A stretch of 34,326 nt of DNA from JAWXVD01 sp044425705 (GCA_044425705.1 JAWXVD010000024.1:1-34326), one strand, 5' to 3'; shown: positions 23,047 to 31,463, counted from the first letter of the stretch. Numbers and translations: made by a program. Notes: a model not told the origin generated them from the sequence alone.

Positions 23047-24123
23047 TTAACAAATGGTTCCACCACCCACTACATAATCATCTTCATAAAATACCACTGC
23101 CTGCCCTGGAGTCACCGCTCGCACCGGCTCATCAAAAGTACATCGCAATCTATCTTCACCAATCCGTTCTATGGTACACATAGCACCTTTATGACTGTAA
23201 CGAATTTTACCTAATACACGAATTGGCGTGGTTACATCTTCTATTGCCATAAAATTCAAAGTATGACATTCTAATTCTGTTGAAAAAACATCTTCATTTT
23301 CTCCAATTACCACTTCATTTGTTTCTGGTCGGATCTCTACCACAAAAACTGGATGCCCTAAGGCTAAGTTTAAACCTTTTCTTTGACCGATTGTATAATG
23401 AGTAATCCCTTTATGTTCTCCCAGCACTTCCCCATCTAGGGTAACGAAATTTCCAACTCCTGGTACTTTTCCTTCCGCTTCTCTATCAATAAAACCTGCA
23501 TAATCATTATCAGGAATAAAACAAATTTCTTGACTATCTGGTTTATTTGCCACTGGCAACAACATTTCATTTGCCAATTCTCGCACTTGATCTTTTGTGT
23601 ACTCACCAACAGGCATTAATGTTCTAGATAATTGCTCTTGAGTCAAGTTATATAAGGCATATGTTTGGTCTTTTGCTGCTGTAGCCGACATTTTCAAGGA
23701 ATATCTACCGCTAGGTAATTGGACCACTCTAGCATAATGTCCTGTCGCAATATAGTCTGCTCCAATATTCAAACTTCTCTGTAACAAAGATTCCCATTTC
23801 ACATAACGATTGCAAGCGATACATGGATTAGGCGTTCTACCTTGTAAGTATTCTGCAACAAAATAATCCATAACATTTTCTTTGAATTCATTTTTAAAAT
23901 TCATAACATAGTAGGGAATATCTAAACTTTCTGCCACTCGCCTGGCATCATCTACTGCCGAAAGTCCACAACACCCACCACTTTCTTCTTGGATTGTTTG
24001 TTCCTCATCTTGCCATATTTGCATAGTAACACCAATCACTTCATATCCCTGTTTTTTCAACAAATAGGCTGCTACAGATGAATCCACACCACCAGACATC
24101 CCTACTACTACTTTTTTATTCAT
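23047..24123 (-). CDS. mnmA: tRNA-specific 2-thiouridylase MnmA
   Basis: It places sulfur on C2 of U34 in Lys, Glu and Gln tRNAs, using persulfide delivered by a cysteine desulfurase. The 358-aa length is typical. The PP-loop ATPase motif SGGVDSS is at residues 10-16. C101 in GRTPNPCIACN is the first catalytic Cys, and the Cys in DSQEICFIPD the second. GATHYARV-type tRNA contacts (ATGHYARV) and the C-terminal beta-barrel are also seen. The start is 3 nt after the nifU stop, and the ribosome site lies inside nifU, so translation is coupled. The neighbouring NifS is the probable sulfur donor. Confidence 0.97.
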   Translation of the reverse strand: MNKKVVVGMSGGVDSSVAAYLLKKQGYEVIGVTMQIWQDEEQTIQEESGGCCGLSAVDDARRVAESLDIPYYVMNFKNEFKENVMDYFVAEYLQGRTPNPCIACNRYVKWESLLQRSLNIGADYIATGHYARVVQLPSGRYSLKMSATAAKDQTYALYNLTQEQLSRTLMPVGEYTKDQVRELANEMLLPVANKPDSQEICFIPDNDYAGFIDREAEGKVPGVGNFVTLDGEVLGEHKGITHYTIGQRKGLNLALGHPVFVVEIRPETNEVVIGENEDVFSTELECHTLNFMAIEDVTTPIRVLGKIRYSHKGAMCTIERIGEDRLRCTFDEPVRAVTPGQAVVFYEDDYVVGGGTIC

Positions 24124-24126
24124 ATT

Positions 24127-24567
24127 TTAGTATTCTTCCTCTTCTGCTTCTTCTTCACTAATATCCGATTTTGGTTTTTCTAATCCTTCAATCTGTAAAT
24201 CATGTTTTTGTGCATAATCCCACAAAGCTGCATGAATCGCTTCTTCTGCTAATAGCGAACAATGTACTTTCACTGGTGGCAAACCGTCTAGGGCTTCCAT
24301 AACTGCTCTATTAGTCACCATCAAAGCTTCTGTAATTGTCTTTCCGATTACAAGTTCTGTTGCCATGCTACTTGTTGCTACTGCCGCACCGCATCCAAAA
24401 GTTTTAAACTTACAATCCTTGATCACTTGATTTTCATCAATATCAAGGTAAATTCTCATAATATCACCACATTTAGCATTGCCTACTGTACCAACACCAC
24501 TGGCGCCCTCTATTTCTCCTACATTCCTTGGATTCTGAAAATGATCCATGACTTTATCTGTATACAT
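24127..24567 (-). CDS. nifU: Fe-S cluster scaffold protein, IscU/NifU N-terminal type
   Basis: A 146-aa scaffold on which NifS-derived sulfide and iron form 2Fe-2S clusters. The three ligand cysteines are present: C33 in NAKCGD, C59 in TFGCGAA and C103 in VHCSLLAEE, with D35 that labilises the cluster. There is no LPPVK motif of the HscA-dependent IscU type, although LPPVKVH at residues 96-102 is close to it. The C-terminus is a short acidic tail (EEEAEEEEY). It lies 28 nt after nifS and 3 nt before mnmA. GAAAGGGA precedes the ATG. Confidence 0.94.
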   Translation of the reverse strand: MYTDKVMDHFQNPRNVGEIEGASGVGTVGNAKCGDIMRIYLDIDENQVIKDCKFKTFGCGAAVATSSMATELVIGKTITEALMVTNRAVMEALDGLPPVKVHCSLLAEEAIHAALWDYAQKHDLQIEGLEKPKSDISEEEAEEEEY

Positions 24568-24595
24568 GTTAATTTCCCTTTCTCAACTCTAGCCT

Positions 24596-25780
24596 CTATC
24601 TATTTTGCTTTTTTATAAAATCTTCATACAAAGGCGACATACTTCTTAATTTTGCTACAATTTCTTTCACTGATTCCACCACATAATCTAACTCTTCTTT
24701 TGTATTTTCTTCACTTAAGGACAAACGCAATGATCCGTGTGCCTCTTCATGGGGTAATCCAATTGCCAATAACACATGAGATGGGTCAAGAGAACCAGAA
24801 GTACATGCAGAACCACTAGACGCACATATACCTTTCATATCTAGCATAATGAGCAATGATTCTCCTTCAATAAACTGAAAACTAATATTTACGTTATTTG
24901 ATAACCGTTTCTTGGCATCTCCATTTAATCTTGCATATGGAACTTCTTTTAATATCTGATTAATCAAATACTCTCTCAATTCCAATTCCACTTTCGATTT
25001 CTCTTCCATGATGCGAAAAGCTCGTGTTACAGCTGCTCCTAAACCTACAATGCTTGCTACATTTTCTGTTCCAGCCCTTCTTGCACGCTCTTGCTGTCCT
25101 CCATGAATAAAGGAACGTATTTTCACGCCTGTTCTAATGTATAAGAAACCAATCCCTTTAGGACCATTTAATTTATGTCCGCTGGCACTTAACATATCAA
25201 TATGATATTCATCAGCATTGATTGCTACATGACCGTATGCTTGTACTGCATCTGTATGGAACAATATTCCGTTTGCCTTTGCCAATGCTCCAATTTCTTT
25301 AATTGGTTGCATGGTGCCGATTTCATTATTGGCAAACATAATTGTAATCAAAATAGTATCTGGACGGATGGCCTTTTCTATTTCATCTAATTTTACAATT
25401 CCATTCTCATCTACATCCACATAAGTAATTTCAAATCCTTTTTTTGCTAAATACTCACAGGTATGAGAAATTGCATGATGTTCTATCTTAGATGTAATAA
25501 TATGTTTTCCTTTATGACTATAAGCATCTGCTGTTGCTTTCAAACACCAATTATCCGCTTCTGTTCCACCACCTGTAAAATAAATTTCATTTGTTTTTAC
25601 ACCCAATGTATTTGCTATAATTTCTCTAGTTTCTGTAATCGCTTTTTTAGTAGCTGCTCCCAATGAATAAATACTGCTAGGATTTCCATAATGTTGCGTA
25701 AAATAAGGAAGCATAGCTTCTACAACCTCTGGTGCTGTTTTTGTTGTTGCTGCATTATCTAAATATATTAACTGACTCAT
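24596..25780 (-). CDS. nifS: Cysteine desulfurase (NifS/IscS family)
   Basis: A PLP enzyme that turns cysteine into alanine and a protein-bound persulfide. It has 394 aa. YLDNAATT is at residues 6-13, the PLP-stacking His near 101-104 in KIEHHAISH, the PLP lysine K203 in SASGHKLNG, and the catalytic C326 in SSGSACTSG on a long mobile loop (group I). Genes for a scaffold and MnmA follow in the same operon, so it supplies both Fe-S clusters and tRNA thiolation. The usual iscR regulator gene is absent upstream. A good promoter lies at 25853-25881. Confidence 0.96.
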   Translation of the reverse strand: MSQLIYLDNAATTKTAPEVVEAMLPYFTQHYGNPSSIYSLGAATKKAITETREIIANTLGVKTNEIYFTGGGTEADNWCLKATADAYSHKGKHIITSKIEHHAISHTCEYLAKKGFEITYVDVDENGIVKLDEIEKAIRPDTILITIMFANNEIGTMQPIKEIGALAKANGILFHTDAVQAYGHVAINADEYHIDMLSASGHKLNGPKGIGFLYIRTGVKIRSFIHGGQQERARRAGTENVASIVGLGAAVTRAFRIMEEKSKVELELREYLINQILKEVPYARLNGDAKKRLSNNVNISFQFIEGESLLIMLDMKGICASSGSACTSGSLDPSHVLLAIGLPHEEAHGSLRLSLSEENTKEELDYVVESVKEIVAKLRSMSPLYEDFIKKQNR

Positions 25781-25852
25781 CTGCGTCCTTTCTATAAATA
25801 AAATCTAAAGATTTTTTAATTCCTAGTAATCCACTACGGATTTAGTAATTTA

Positions 25853-25881
25853 AATATAACACCCTCCATAAATTCTGTCAA
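25853..25881 (-). promoter_or_regulatory. Sigma-A promoter of nifS-nifU-mnmA
   Basis: Minus strand: consensus TTGACA (25881-25876), a 17-nt spacer and TATATT (25858-25853), about 70 nt before the nifS ATG. The leader contains AAAATCT/AGATTTT. No IscR-type site was recognised. Confidence 0.75.
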
Positions 25882-25966
25882 TTAGTTCATTATGAAACAT
25901 TTTTAAACAGTATTAAAGTGTGCTTTCACATCTATAAATAATCGCTGTGATAAGTTTCTTTTTACC

Positions 25967-26004
25967 AACATATATTAGTGAAAAGAATTGAACTAATATA
26001 TGTT
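25967..26004. promoter_or_regulatory. 13-bp perfect inverted repeat upstream of the SpoVB-like gene
   Basis: AACATATATTAGT (25967-25979) and ACTAATATATGTT (25992-26004) are separated by 12 nt and lie 38 nt before the ATG. It could be an operator or an attenuator hairpin; the following TTCTCTC is a weak T tract. Confidence 0.5.
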
Positions 26005-26042
26005 TCTCTCTACTACTCATATTAGCTGAAAGGTGCTATTTT

Positions 26043-27401
26043 ATGAACTTATTAAAATATAAGCAAAATCCTTTGATTTTTGGTACTATTATTCTGACTG
26101 CAACCGGACTGCTCAGTCGTCTAATCGGATTTTTCTATCGAATCTTTATTTCTCATGCCTTTGGCGAAGAAAGCATGGGCATTTATCAATTAGTGGGACC
26201 CGTTTTAGCACTGTCCTTCTCTTTTGCTGCCGCTGGTATCCAAACTGCTATCTCAAAACACGTTGCTAGCGAACCTACTTCTAAAGATTATAAATCTTCT
26301 CTACGTTTTTTACTAGTTGGATGTTTACTTGCCTTCATCTTATCTACTAGTTATAGCCTAATTATTTATTTCTATTCCACTCCCATTGCCACCTTCTTTT
26401 TAAAAGAACCGGCTTGCGCACCACTTCTTCGTATTTTAGCTTTTTCCTTTCCATTTAGCGCTCTCCATGCCTGTATCAATGGATATTATTTTGGCATCAA
26501 GAAAACTGCCCTTCCTGCATTAACTGGGTTCACTGAAAGTATCTGTCGTACAGTTACAGTCTTCCTATTGTATGAATATGCTCTCTCACATGATATAGTA
26601 CCTTCCATTTCTTTTGCTATTGTAGGTATCGTTATTGGGGAAATCTCATCTATTATTATTTCTCTATTAGCTGTTATGCTTCGTTTTATTTACTTAGATA
26701 AATTTGTTCATTTTTTTGATGCTGCTATGTTTCCTCAAAACTCCTTTTACCTAACCTTCAAAAAAATTGGTACCATGGCCTTACCCTTATCTAGCAATCG
26801 TGTGATCCTCAGTATTTTACAAAGCATTGAAGCTATTTACATCCCCTACATGTTACAAAGATACGGCTATTCTAGTGAAGATGCTCTGCGCATTTTTGGT
26901 GTATTAACTGGAATGGCTCTCAGTCTAGTTCTATTTCCCTGTGCCTTAACAAACTCTGCCTCTGTACTACTCTTACCAATTGTATCTGAGGCAGAAATGA
27001 ACCAAAATCATAATAAAATTACTAGAACGATTCAAGGCGCTTTAAAATTCAGTATTGGGTTTGGATTTTTCTTCACCTTTATATTTTTCTTTTTAGGACC
27101 ATTGGCTGGTACCTTTTTATTTCACAGTGAACTAGCTGGTGAATTTATTGTTGCCTTTAGCTTTATATGCCCTTTCCTCTATATCAGTACTACATTTTCA
27201 AGCATCTTACACGGCCTTGGAAAAACAAAAATCACCTTATTTATTAACATTACTTCCTTACTGATTCGCATTGCCTTTGTTTTTCTTTGTATTCCACTAG
27301 TAGGTATTCAAGGATACTTTCAAGGTGCTTTAATAGCACAGCTCTTCTCCTGCTTTTGTTACATATTCTCATTGAGAAAATATATAGTAAATAAAACATA
27401 A
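26043..27401 (+). CDS. SpoVB-like polysaccharide/lipid flippase (MOP superfamily)
   Basis: A 452-aa membrane protein with about 12-14 hydrophobic helices. The N-terminal pattern is that of the SpoVB/MurJ-like group: GTIILTATGLLSRLIGFFYRIFISHAFGEESMGIYQL, then AAAGIQTAISKHVA. SpoVB itself is needed for spore cortex in Bacillus; other members flip lipid-linked wall or capsule precursors. Several paralogues per genome are usual in Clostridia, so the exact role is open. AAAGGTG lies 7 nt before the ATG at 26043. A strong inverted repeat in the leader suggests regulation. The DAHP synthase gene follows after 142 nt with its own ribosome site. Confidence 0.85.
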   Translation: MNLLKYKQNPLIFGTIILTATGLLSRLIGFFYRIFISHAFGEESMGIYQLVGPVLALSFSFAAAGIQTAISKHVASEPTSKDYKSSLRFLLVGCLLAFILSTSYSLIIYFYSTPIATFFLKEPACAPLLRILAFSFPFSALHACINGYYFGIKKTALPALTGFTESICRTVTVFLLYEYALSHDIVPSISFAIVGIVIGEISSIIISLLAVMLRFIYLDKFVHFFDAAMFPQNSFYLTFKKIGTMALPLSSNRVILSILQSIEAIYIPYMLQRYGYSSEDALRIFGVLTGMALSLVLFPCALTNSASVLLLPIVSEAEMNQNHNKITRTIQGALKFSIGFGFFFTFIFFFLGPLAGTFLFHSELAGEFIVAFSFICPFLYISTTFSSILHGLGKTKITLFINITSLLIRIAFVFLCIPLVGIQGYFQGALIAQLFSCFCYIFSLRKYIVNKT

Positions 27402-27543
27402 GAATATTACTTATTACAGGTCATGTACGAATGATAACTATAGCTTTTTCTTTTCATTTATTTTAAAGTATGGTAAACTTATATCCGATTTGATTTTACA
27501 ATCAGAAAAACAACTGCATGAGCAGTTAGGAGGATATCATATT

Positions 27544-28572
27544 ATGAGTTTACATTTTGTAAAGAAACTACCCACTCCAGAAGAAATTAGCAAACAATTT
27601 CCTGTTCCACCTCATTTGCAAGCATTAAAAAAAGAGCGTGATGAGCAGATTAAGGCCGTAATTACTGGAGAAAGTGATAAATTTTTAGTTATCATTGGAC
27701 CATGTTCCGCAGATAACGAAGATGCCGTATGTGATTATGTGACACGTTTATCTAAATTAAATGAACAAGTAAAAGATAAATTAATTTTAATCCCACGTAT
27801 TTATACCAATAAACCTCGTACCACAGGTGAAGGATACAAAGGCATTGTACACCAACCAGATCCAGAAAAAAAACCTGATTTATTACAAGGTCTTATCGCA
27901 ATGCGTAAAATGCAGTTACGAGCTATGGAAGAATCTAGATTAACTGCTGCCGATGAAATGTTATATCCAGAAAACTGGCACTATGTTTCCGATATGCTCT
28001 CTTATGTGGCTATTGGTGCACGTTCTGTAGAAGATCAACAACATCGTATTACAGTCAGTGGATTTGATGTACCTGCTGGAATGAAAAATCCTACTAGTGG
28101 TGACTTTTCTGTTATGTTAAATTCTGTTTTTGCTGCACAACATCCACACTCTTTTATTTATCGTGGTTGGGAAGCAAATACCGATGGCAACCCCTTAGCA
28201 CATACGGTGTTGCGTGGCGCTGTAAACAAATATGGACGCAGTCTCCCTAATTACCACTACGAAGATTTACATGTTTTACTATCGCTATATCAAGAAAGAG
28301 CCATTGCAAACCCAGCTTGTATCATAGATGCAAACCATAACAATTCTAATAAACAATTCGATCAACAACCAAGAATTGTAAAAGAAGTTATGCACAGTCG
28401 TTCCCTTGATTCTGATATCTATAAATTGGTAAAGGGAGTTATGATTGAAAGTTATATTGAAGAGGGCGCACAAAAAGTAGGCTGTGGTATTTATGGTAAA
28501 TCCATTACAGATGCATGCTTGGGATGGGAAGCTTCTGAACGCTTAATATTAGAACTTGCAGAATATAAATAA
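27544..28572 (+). CDS. 3-deoxy-7-phosphoheptulonate (DAHP) synthase, class I AroG/AroF type
   Basis: It condenses phosphoenolpyruvate and erythrose 4-phosphate, the first step of aromatic amino acid synthesis. The protein is about 342 aa, the length of the AroFGH group. Motifs are VIIGPCSADN, PRIYTNKPRTTGEGYKG, the lysine/arginine-rich substrate region, GARSVEDQQHR, FDVPAGMKNPTSGD, and a C-terminal DANHNNSNKQ metal-binding segment. The ATG at 27544 with AGGAGG 10 nt upstream is preferred; an in-frame codon at 27490 has no site. The leader has the small hairpin AACTGC/GCAGTT (near 27510-27525). No T-box was found, so feedback type and control are not known. Confidence 0.94.
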   Translation: MSLHFVKKLPTPEEISKQFPVPPHLQALKKERDEQIKAVITGESDKFLVIIGPCSADNEDAVCDYVTRLSKLNEQVKDKLILIPRIYTNKPRTTGEGYKGIVHQPDPEKKPDLLQGLIAMRKMQLRAMEESRLTAADEMLYPENWHYVSDMLSYVAIGARSVEDQQHRITVSGFDVPAGMKNPTSGDFSVMLNSVFAAQHPHSFIYRGWEANTDGNPLAHTVLRGAVNKYGRSLPNYHYEDLHVLLSLYQERAIANPACIIDANHNNSNKQFDQQPRIVKEVMHSRSLDSDIYKLVKGVMIESYIEEGAQKVGCGIYGKSITDACLGWEASERLILELAEYK

Positions 28573-28584
28573 CATGACAAATAT

Positions 28585-28631
28585 AAAAACACTAGAAATC
28601 AGCAAATTTGCTTATTTTCCAGTGTTTTTTT
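28585..28631. terminator. Bidirectional terminator between DAHP synthase and the XerD-like gene
   Basis: AAAAACACT (28585-28593) pairs with AGTGTTTTTTT (28621-28631), with an inner AGCAAATTTGCT palindrome. The A and T runs are on both sides, so it can end both convergent genes. Confidence 0.85.
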
Positions 28632-28634
28632 ACT

Positions 28635-29486
28635 TTAATCACATTTTTTACAAATATCTATATACACTTGCATAGAAGAAATATCAGCATTGCCTAATAA
28701 CTGTTGAATATCTTTCATGCACATACCTTTTTGAAAACAGTGTACTGCAAATGAATGGCGCAATGTATGAGGTGTAATATCCATCTCAATTCCTGCTTTT
28801 TTTGCATAACCTTTTAATATTTTCCAAAGCCCTTGTCTACTCATATCTTTTCCTGAACAATTTACAAACAAGCTCTCTGATTTCGTCTTTTCAACCATAC
28901 TTCCTCTGGCAAGTAGTAAGTATTCTCGAATCATTTTTATAACATGCTCTTCAACAGCAATTTCTCTGGTTCTCGTCTCATCCCTACAAATAATTATATT
29001 TTTATCAAAATCCACATCTGTTATCTGCAAAGAAATCAACTGACTAGCTCGCATTCCTGTTTCATATAAAACCAATAACATGGCTTTGTCACGCAAATCT
29101 TTAGGACGATTTCCAGTAGGCTGACTTAATAATTTTCTTGTATCTTCGACACTTAAAATCTCTGGAAGCTTTTTTGATATCTTAGGTGGCTTCAATCGTT
29201 TCACTGGTTCTTCATCAATACCATACTGCTCTTTCAAAAAATGAAACCATGTCTTAATAGCTGCCATTGTTCTAGAAACTGTAGTGGCTGCAAAGTGATT
29301 ATTTTCTAAATATTGAATATAACTATCAATCCTTGCACGAGTTATTTCTTCTACCCCTGTAACACCTTCATTTTCTAAAAAAATTCGCATTTTATTTAAA
29401 TCTCTTTTATATGACTCTTGTGTATTTTTAGACATTTTTTTCACATCATTCAAATAACTTCCAAAAGCATTTATTTTTGCTTCCAT
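28635..29486 (-). CDS. xerD: XerD-like tyrosine recombinase with altered active site
   Basis: A protein of about 283 aa with the XerC/D architecture: an N-terminal SAM-like core-binding domain (FGSYLNDVKKMSKNTQESY) and a C-terminal catalytic domain. Arg-I (R146 in TGMRASQL), His-II and Arg-II (H240 and R243 in HTLRHSFA) and the Tyr nucleophile (Y275) are visible. The beta-hairpin GKGxKxR that carries the catalytic Lys reads RDETRTR, and the last His (LGH in XerD) is N266 in LLGNADIS. The C-terminus stops ~8 residues after the Tyr, shorter than usual. The ATG at 29486 has AGAAGG 7 nt upstream. Position beside spoIIM and a Nudix gene matches the Bacillus xerD (ripX) locus. Confidence 0.82.
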   Translation of the reverse strand: MEAKINAFGSYLNDVKKMSKNTQESYKRDLNKMRIFLENEGVTGVEEITRARIDSYIQYLENNHFAATTVSRTMAAIKTWFHFLKEQYGIDEEPVKRLKPPKISKKLPEILSVEDTRKLLSQPTGNRPKDLRDKAMLLVLYETGMRASQLISLQITDVDFDKNIIICRDETRTREIAVEEHVIKMIREYLLLARGSMVEKTKSESLFVNCSGKDMSRQGLWKILKGYAKKAGIEMDITPHTLRHSFAVHCFQKGMCMKDIQQLLGNADISSMQVYIDICKKCD

Positions 29487-29548
29487 ATCAAAACCTTCTC
29501 TCAACTATTATATTAGATTATATATAACCATATTCCTACTAGAATACA

Positions 29549-29577
29549 ATTATAATCATAAAAGTCGACAAATGCAA
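29549..29577 (-). promoter_or_regulatory. Sigma-A promoter of the XerD-like gene
   Basis: Minus strand: TTGCAT (29577-29572), a 17-nt spacer and perfect TATAAT (29554-29549), about 63 nt before the ATG. Confidence 0.7.
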
Positions 29578-29683
29578 TCTTATTTTTTATAAAAATTTTA
29601 ATATTTTTACAATTTTTTTATCGCGCACAACATATGGAATCATTTCGACAATTTCATACTAAATATAGAAATCAATGAACTCT

Positions 29684-31000
29684 TTATTTTTTTAAATTTA
29701 AATATATTTCTCTTTTTACAACCATACTATTTTCTTTCATAAACTCCCCATTTAAAAACGTAAAGTACGTTCCAGGAGTAATAATTCCAGCCATTACTGT
29801 TTTAATACCACTTGCCTTTAATAGACTATCTGTAAATTTCACACAATTTGTTCCCATGATCCAAAAATGTTTATATGCTCCTTTTGTAAATTTATAGAAA
29901 GTCACATCTGTCGTATTGTATAATTTACTTGCATAATCTTCGAAATGACACGCTTCTTTGTTTTCTTCAAGCGCAATCTGTGCATTTGATTTCCATACAT
30001 GAACTCTCGATTTTAATTCCTCTACTGCTATTTTTAATTTGTTAAGTTCTTCATCTGTTAATGCTAAACCAAAGCCAAATAGAACTTCATTCTTAAACTC
30101 CTTGCAAAATTCTATATAATCTTTTTTATTATAAACTTCAAATAAAATGCCCGTGCCTAACACACCGCCAAATTTAATGCTCTCTTTATCATAAGCTCCA
30201 TAACAGATTACTTTATCACCTATGGCAAAATCAACATGCCCCACTACTCTGCTCAACCTGTTTGAAATATGGATAAAAATCTCTATATTAGGTTCTACTG
30301 TATCTTTTTCTGATTTTAATTCCACATTTTCATTCATGCTCTCTTCTAGAAATTCATTGATATTTTTCAATAATGCAAGAGGGATAAATGTAGTCATAAA
30401 TACAGGTAATGTAATTTTACTTCTATATTTTGTTGCATTTTGATATCGACTAGGCATAGCTTCCGTCAATGCATCAAAAAAAACTGAGCACCCTAATACA
30501 ATCAAATAAATTCCAATCACATTGATACTCGTGGATAATCGTCTATAATTATCTGTCAAGAAAAATCCTGCAAATGCCATATTAGCAACCGCTGCACACA
30601 CAAAACGAAACCGCACTGATACTTCCTCTTTCCAATACAGCACAAGACTAATCAAATTGCTAAACGTAGCCAATAGAGCCCAAAAACACATAGCGATAGG
30701 AATGATAGGCATCATGGTATGGATATATTTATCCAAATAAAAAAGAATAATACCAGCTGCAAAAAACTTCAAAACACTTTGAACAATTTTCTTCTTATCT
30801 TTTTTTAAATGAGACAAAATTTGTATGAAATTTATAATCAAATTTATTGCAAAATAAGATAATAAAAGCCTAATTCCTTTTGCTAATAAAAGCTCATCTC
30901 CTAATATCATAATGATACCTATCACAATGTTGAGAAGGCTTTGAAGGAATAAACTCATTGCCGTAGTTTGTGTCTTTAATCGTTTGCTTATCTGTTCCAT
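29684..31000 (-). CDS. Membrane protein: DUF308-like N-terminal region plus papain-like (permuted NlpC/P60-type) C-terminal domain
   Basis: A 438-aa protein. Residues 1-215 contain about seven hydrophobic segments in pairs, resembling HdeD/DUF308 proteins (MILGDELLLAKG, the repeated turn motifs, and GIYLIVLGCSVFFDALTEAM). After a charged linker, residues 238-438 form a soluble domain. It has a His at 255 (RVVGHVDFAIGDKVICYGAYD) and a Cys at 386 (GTNCVKFTDSLL). This order, His before Cys with an NC motif, is that of permuted papain-like folds (LRAT, YiiX, DUF4105). I infer a thiol hydrolase or acyltransferase tethered to the membrane; no substrate is known. AAAGGT lies ~13 nt before the ATG at 31000. 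Confidence 0.6.
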   Translation of the reverse strand: MEQISKRLKTQTTAMSLFLQSLLNIVIGIIMILGDELLLAKGIRLLLSYFAINLIINFIQILSHLKKDKKKIVQSVLKFFAAGIILFYLDKYIHTMMPIIPIAMCFWALLATFSNLISLVLYWKEEVSVRFRFVCAAVANMAFAGFFLTDNYRRLSTSINVIGIYLIVLGCSVFFDALTEAMPSRYQNATKYRSKITLPVFMTTFIPLALLKNINEFLEESMNENVELKSEKDTVEPNIEIFIHISNRLSRVVGHVDFAIGDKVICYGAYDKESIKFGGVLGTGILFEVYNKKDYIEFCKEFKNEVLFGFGLALTDEELNKLKIAVEELKSRVHVWKSNAQIALEENKEACHFEDYASKLYNTTDVTFYKFTKGAYKHFWIMGTNCVKFTDSLLKASGIKTVMAGIITPGTYFTFLNGEFMKENSMVVKREIYLNLKK

Positions 31001-31026
31001 ATAAATAACAGTACCTTTCTCATTAA

Positions 31027-31074
31027 AAATCCCATTTACTGCAATCCTACGCTTGCTGGTTAAATGGGATTTCC
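31027..31074 (-). terminator. Terminator after the small repeat protein gene
   Basis: Minus strand: AAATCCCATTTA pairs with TAAATGGGATTT, followed by TTAATG. The 12-bp stem is perfect, with a loop of ~22 nt. It lies between the small repeat protein and the DUF308/papain-like gene. Confidence 0.7.
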
Positions 31075-31078
31075 TAAT

Positions 31079-31375
31079 TTATCTACTTCCACCTGATGAT
31101 CTACCTCCACTTGATGGTCTGCTTCCACCTGTCGGTCTACTTCCACCTGATGGTCTACCTCCGCTTGATGGCCTACTTCCACCTGTCGGTCTACTTCCAC
31201 CTGTCGGTCTATGGTTTCTAGGTGGACTTTGCCTTCTTGGATCATGATGGGTTGTTGTTCTGTGATGCGGTGTTGTTCTATGATGTCTTGTACTATGATG
31301 ACCACCTCTATGACCTCTTCCACCAAATATTGCTATGATTATTATAAGTATAACGACTACAATAAAAATTCCCAT
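31079..31375 (-). CDS. Small membrane-anchored His/Arg-rich protein with Gly-Gly-Ser-Arg-Pro repeats
   Basis: A 98-aa protein. Residues 3-18 are a single hydrophobic helix (IFIVVVILIIIIAIFG). Residues 19-52 are rich in His, Arg and Thr, with several HH pairs that could bind metal. The C-terminal ~45 residues are tandem hexapeptides of the kind GGSRPT/S, giving a strongly basic, disordered tail. The DNA there is an 18-bp repeat. A G-rich stretch (GGGGG) lies 5 nt before the ATG at 31375, so translation is plausible but not certain. The function is unknown; similar short TM-plus-GGSRP proteins may be wall- or DNA-binding. An antisense frame over the same repeat is Pro/Leu-rich and judged spurious. 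Confidence 0.6.
   Translation of the reverse strand: MGIFIVVVILIIIIAIFGGRGHRGGHHSTRHHRTTPHHRTTTHHDPRRQSPPRNHRPTGGSRPTGGSRPSSGGRPSGGSRPTGGSRPSSGGRSSGGSR
31080..31207 (-). repeat. 18-bp degenerate tandem repeats (about 7 units)
   Basis: Plus-strand units resemble TCTACTTCCACCTGTCGG, with variants at the third codon positions and at GTC/GAT. They encode the Gly-Gly-Ser-Arg-Pro hexapeptides of the small membrane protein. Confidence 0.85.
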
Positions 31376-31401
31376 ATTGCCCCCATTTCTGCTATCAACT
31401 T

Positions 31402-31463
31402 AGGTTTTTATAGAAAAAATACGTATAAAAAAACTCCGCGACACTACATAAGTAAACTGTTAC
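31402..31463 (+). repeat. Right-end fragment of the MITE family
   Basis: AGGTTTTTATA...TATAAAAA..CT (31402-31435) and the terminal AAACTGTTAC (31454-31463) align with 18112-18172 of the complete element, including the CGCGA block between them. The left half and left terminal repeat are missing and no target duplication was found. It lies just upstream of the small repeat protein gene. Confidence 0.65.

Noticed and set aside
27402..27543. Possible T-box or Trp-type leader before DAHP synthase
   Set aside because: No T-box GGTGGNACCGCG-like sequence and no leader peptide with aromatic codons was seen, only a small hairpin.
31053..31247. Plus-strand Pro/Leu-rich frame over the 18-bp repeats
   Set aside because: It is antisense to the better-supported membrane protein frame, which has a helix at the N-terminus and variable third positions.
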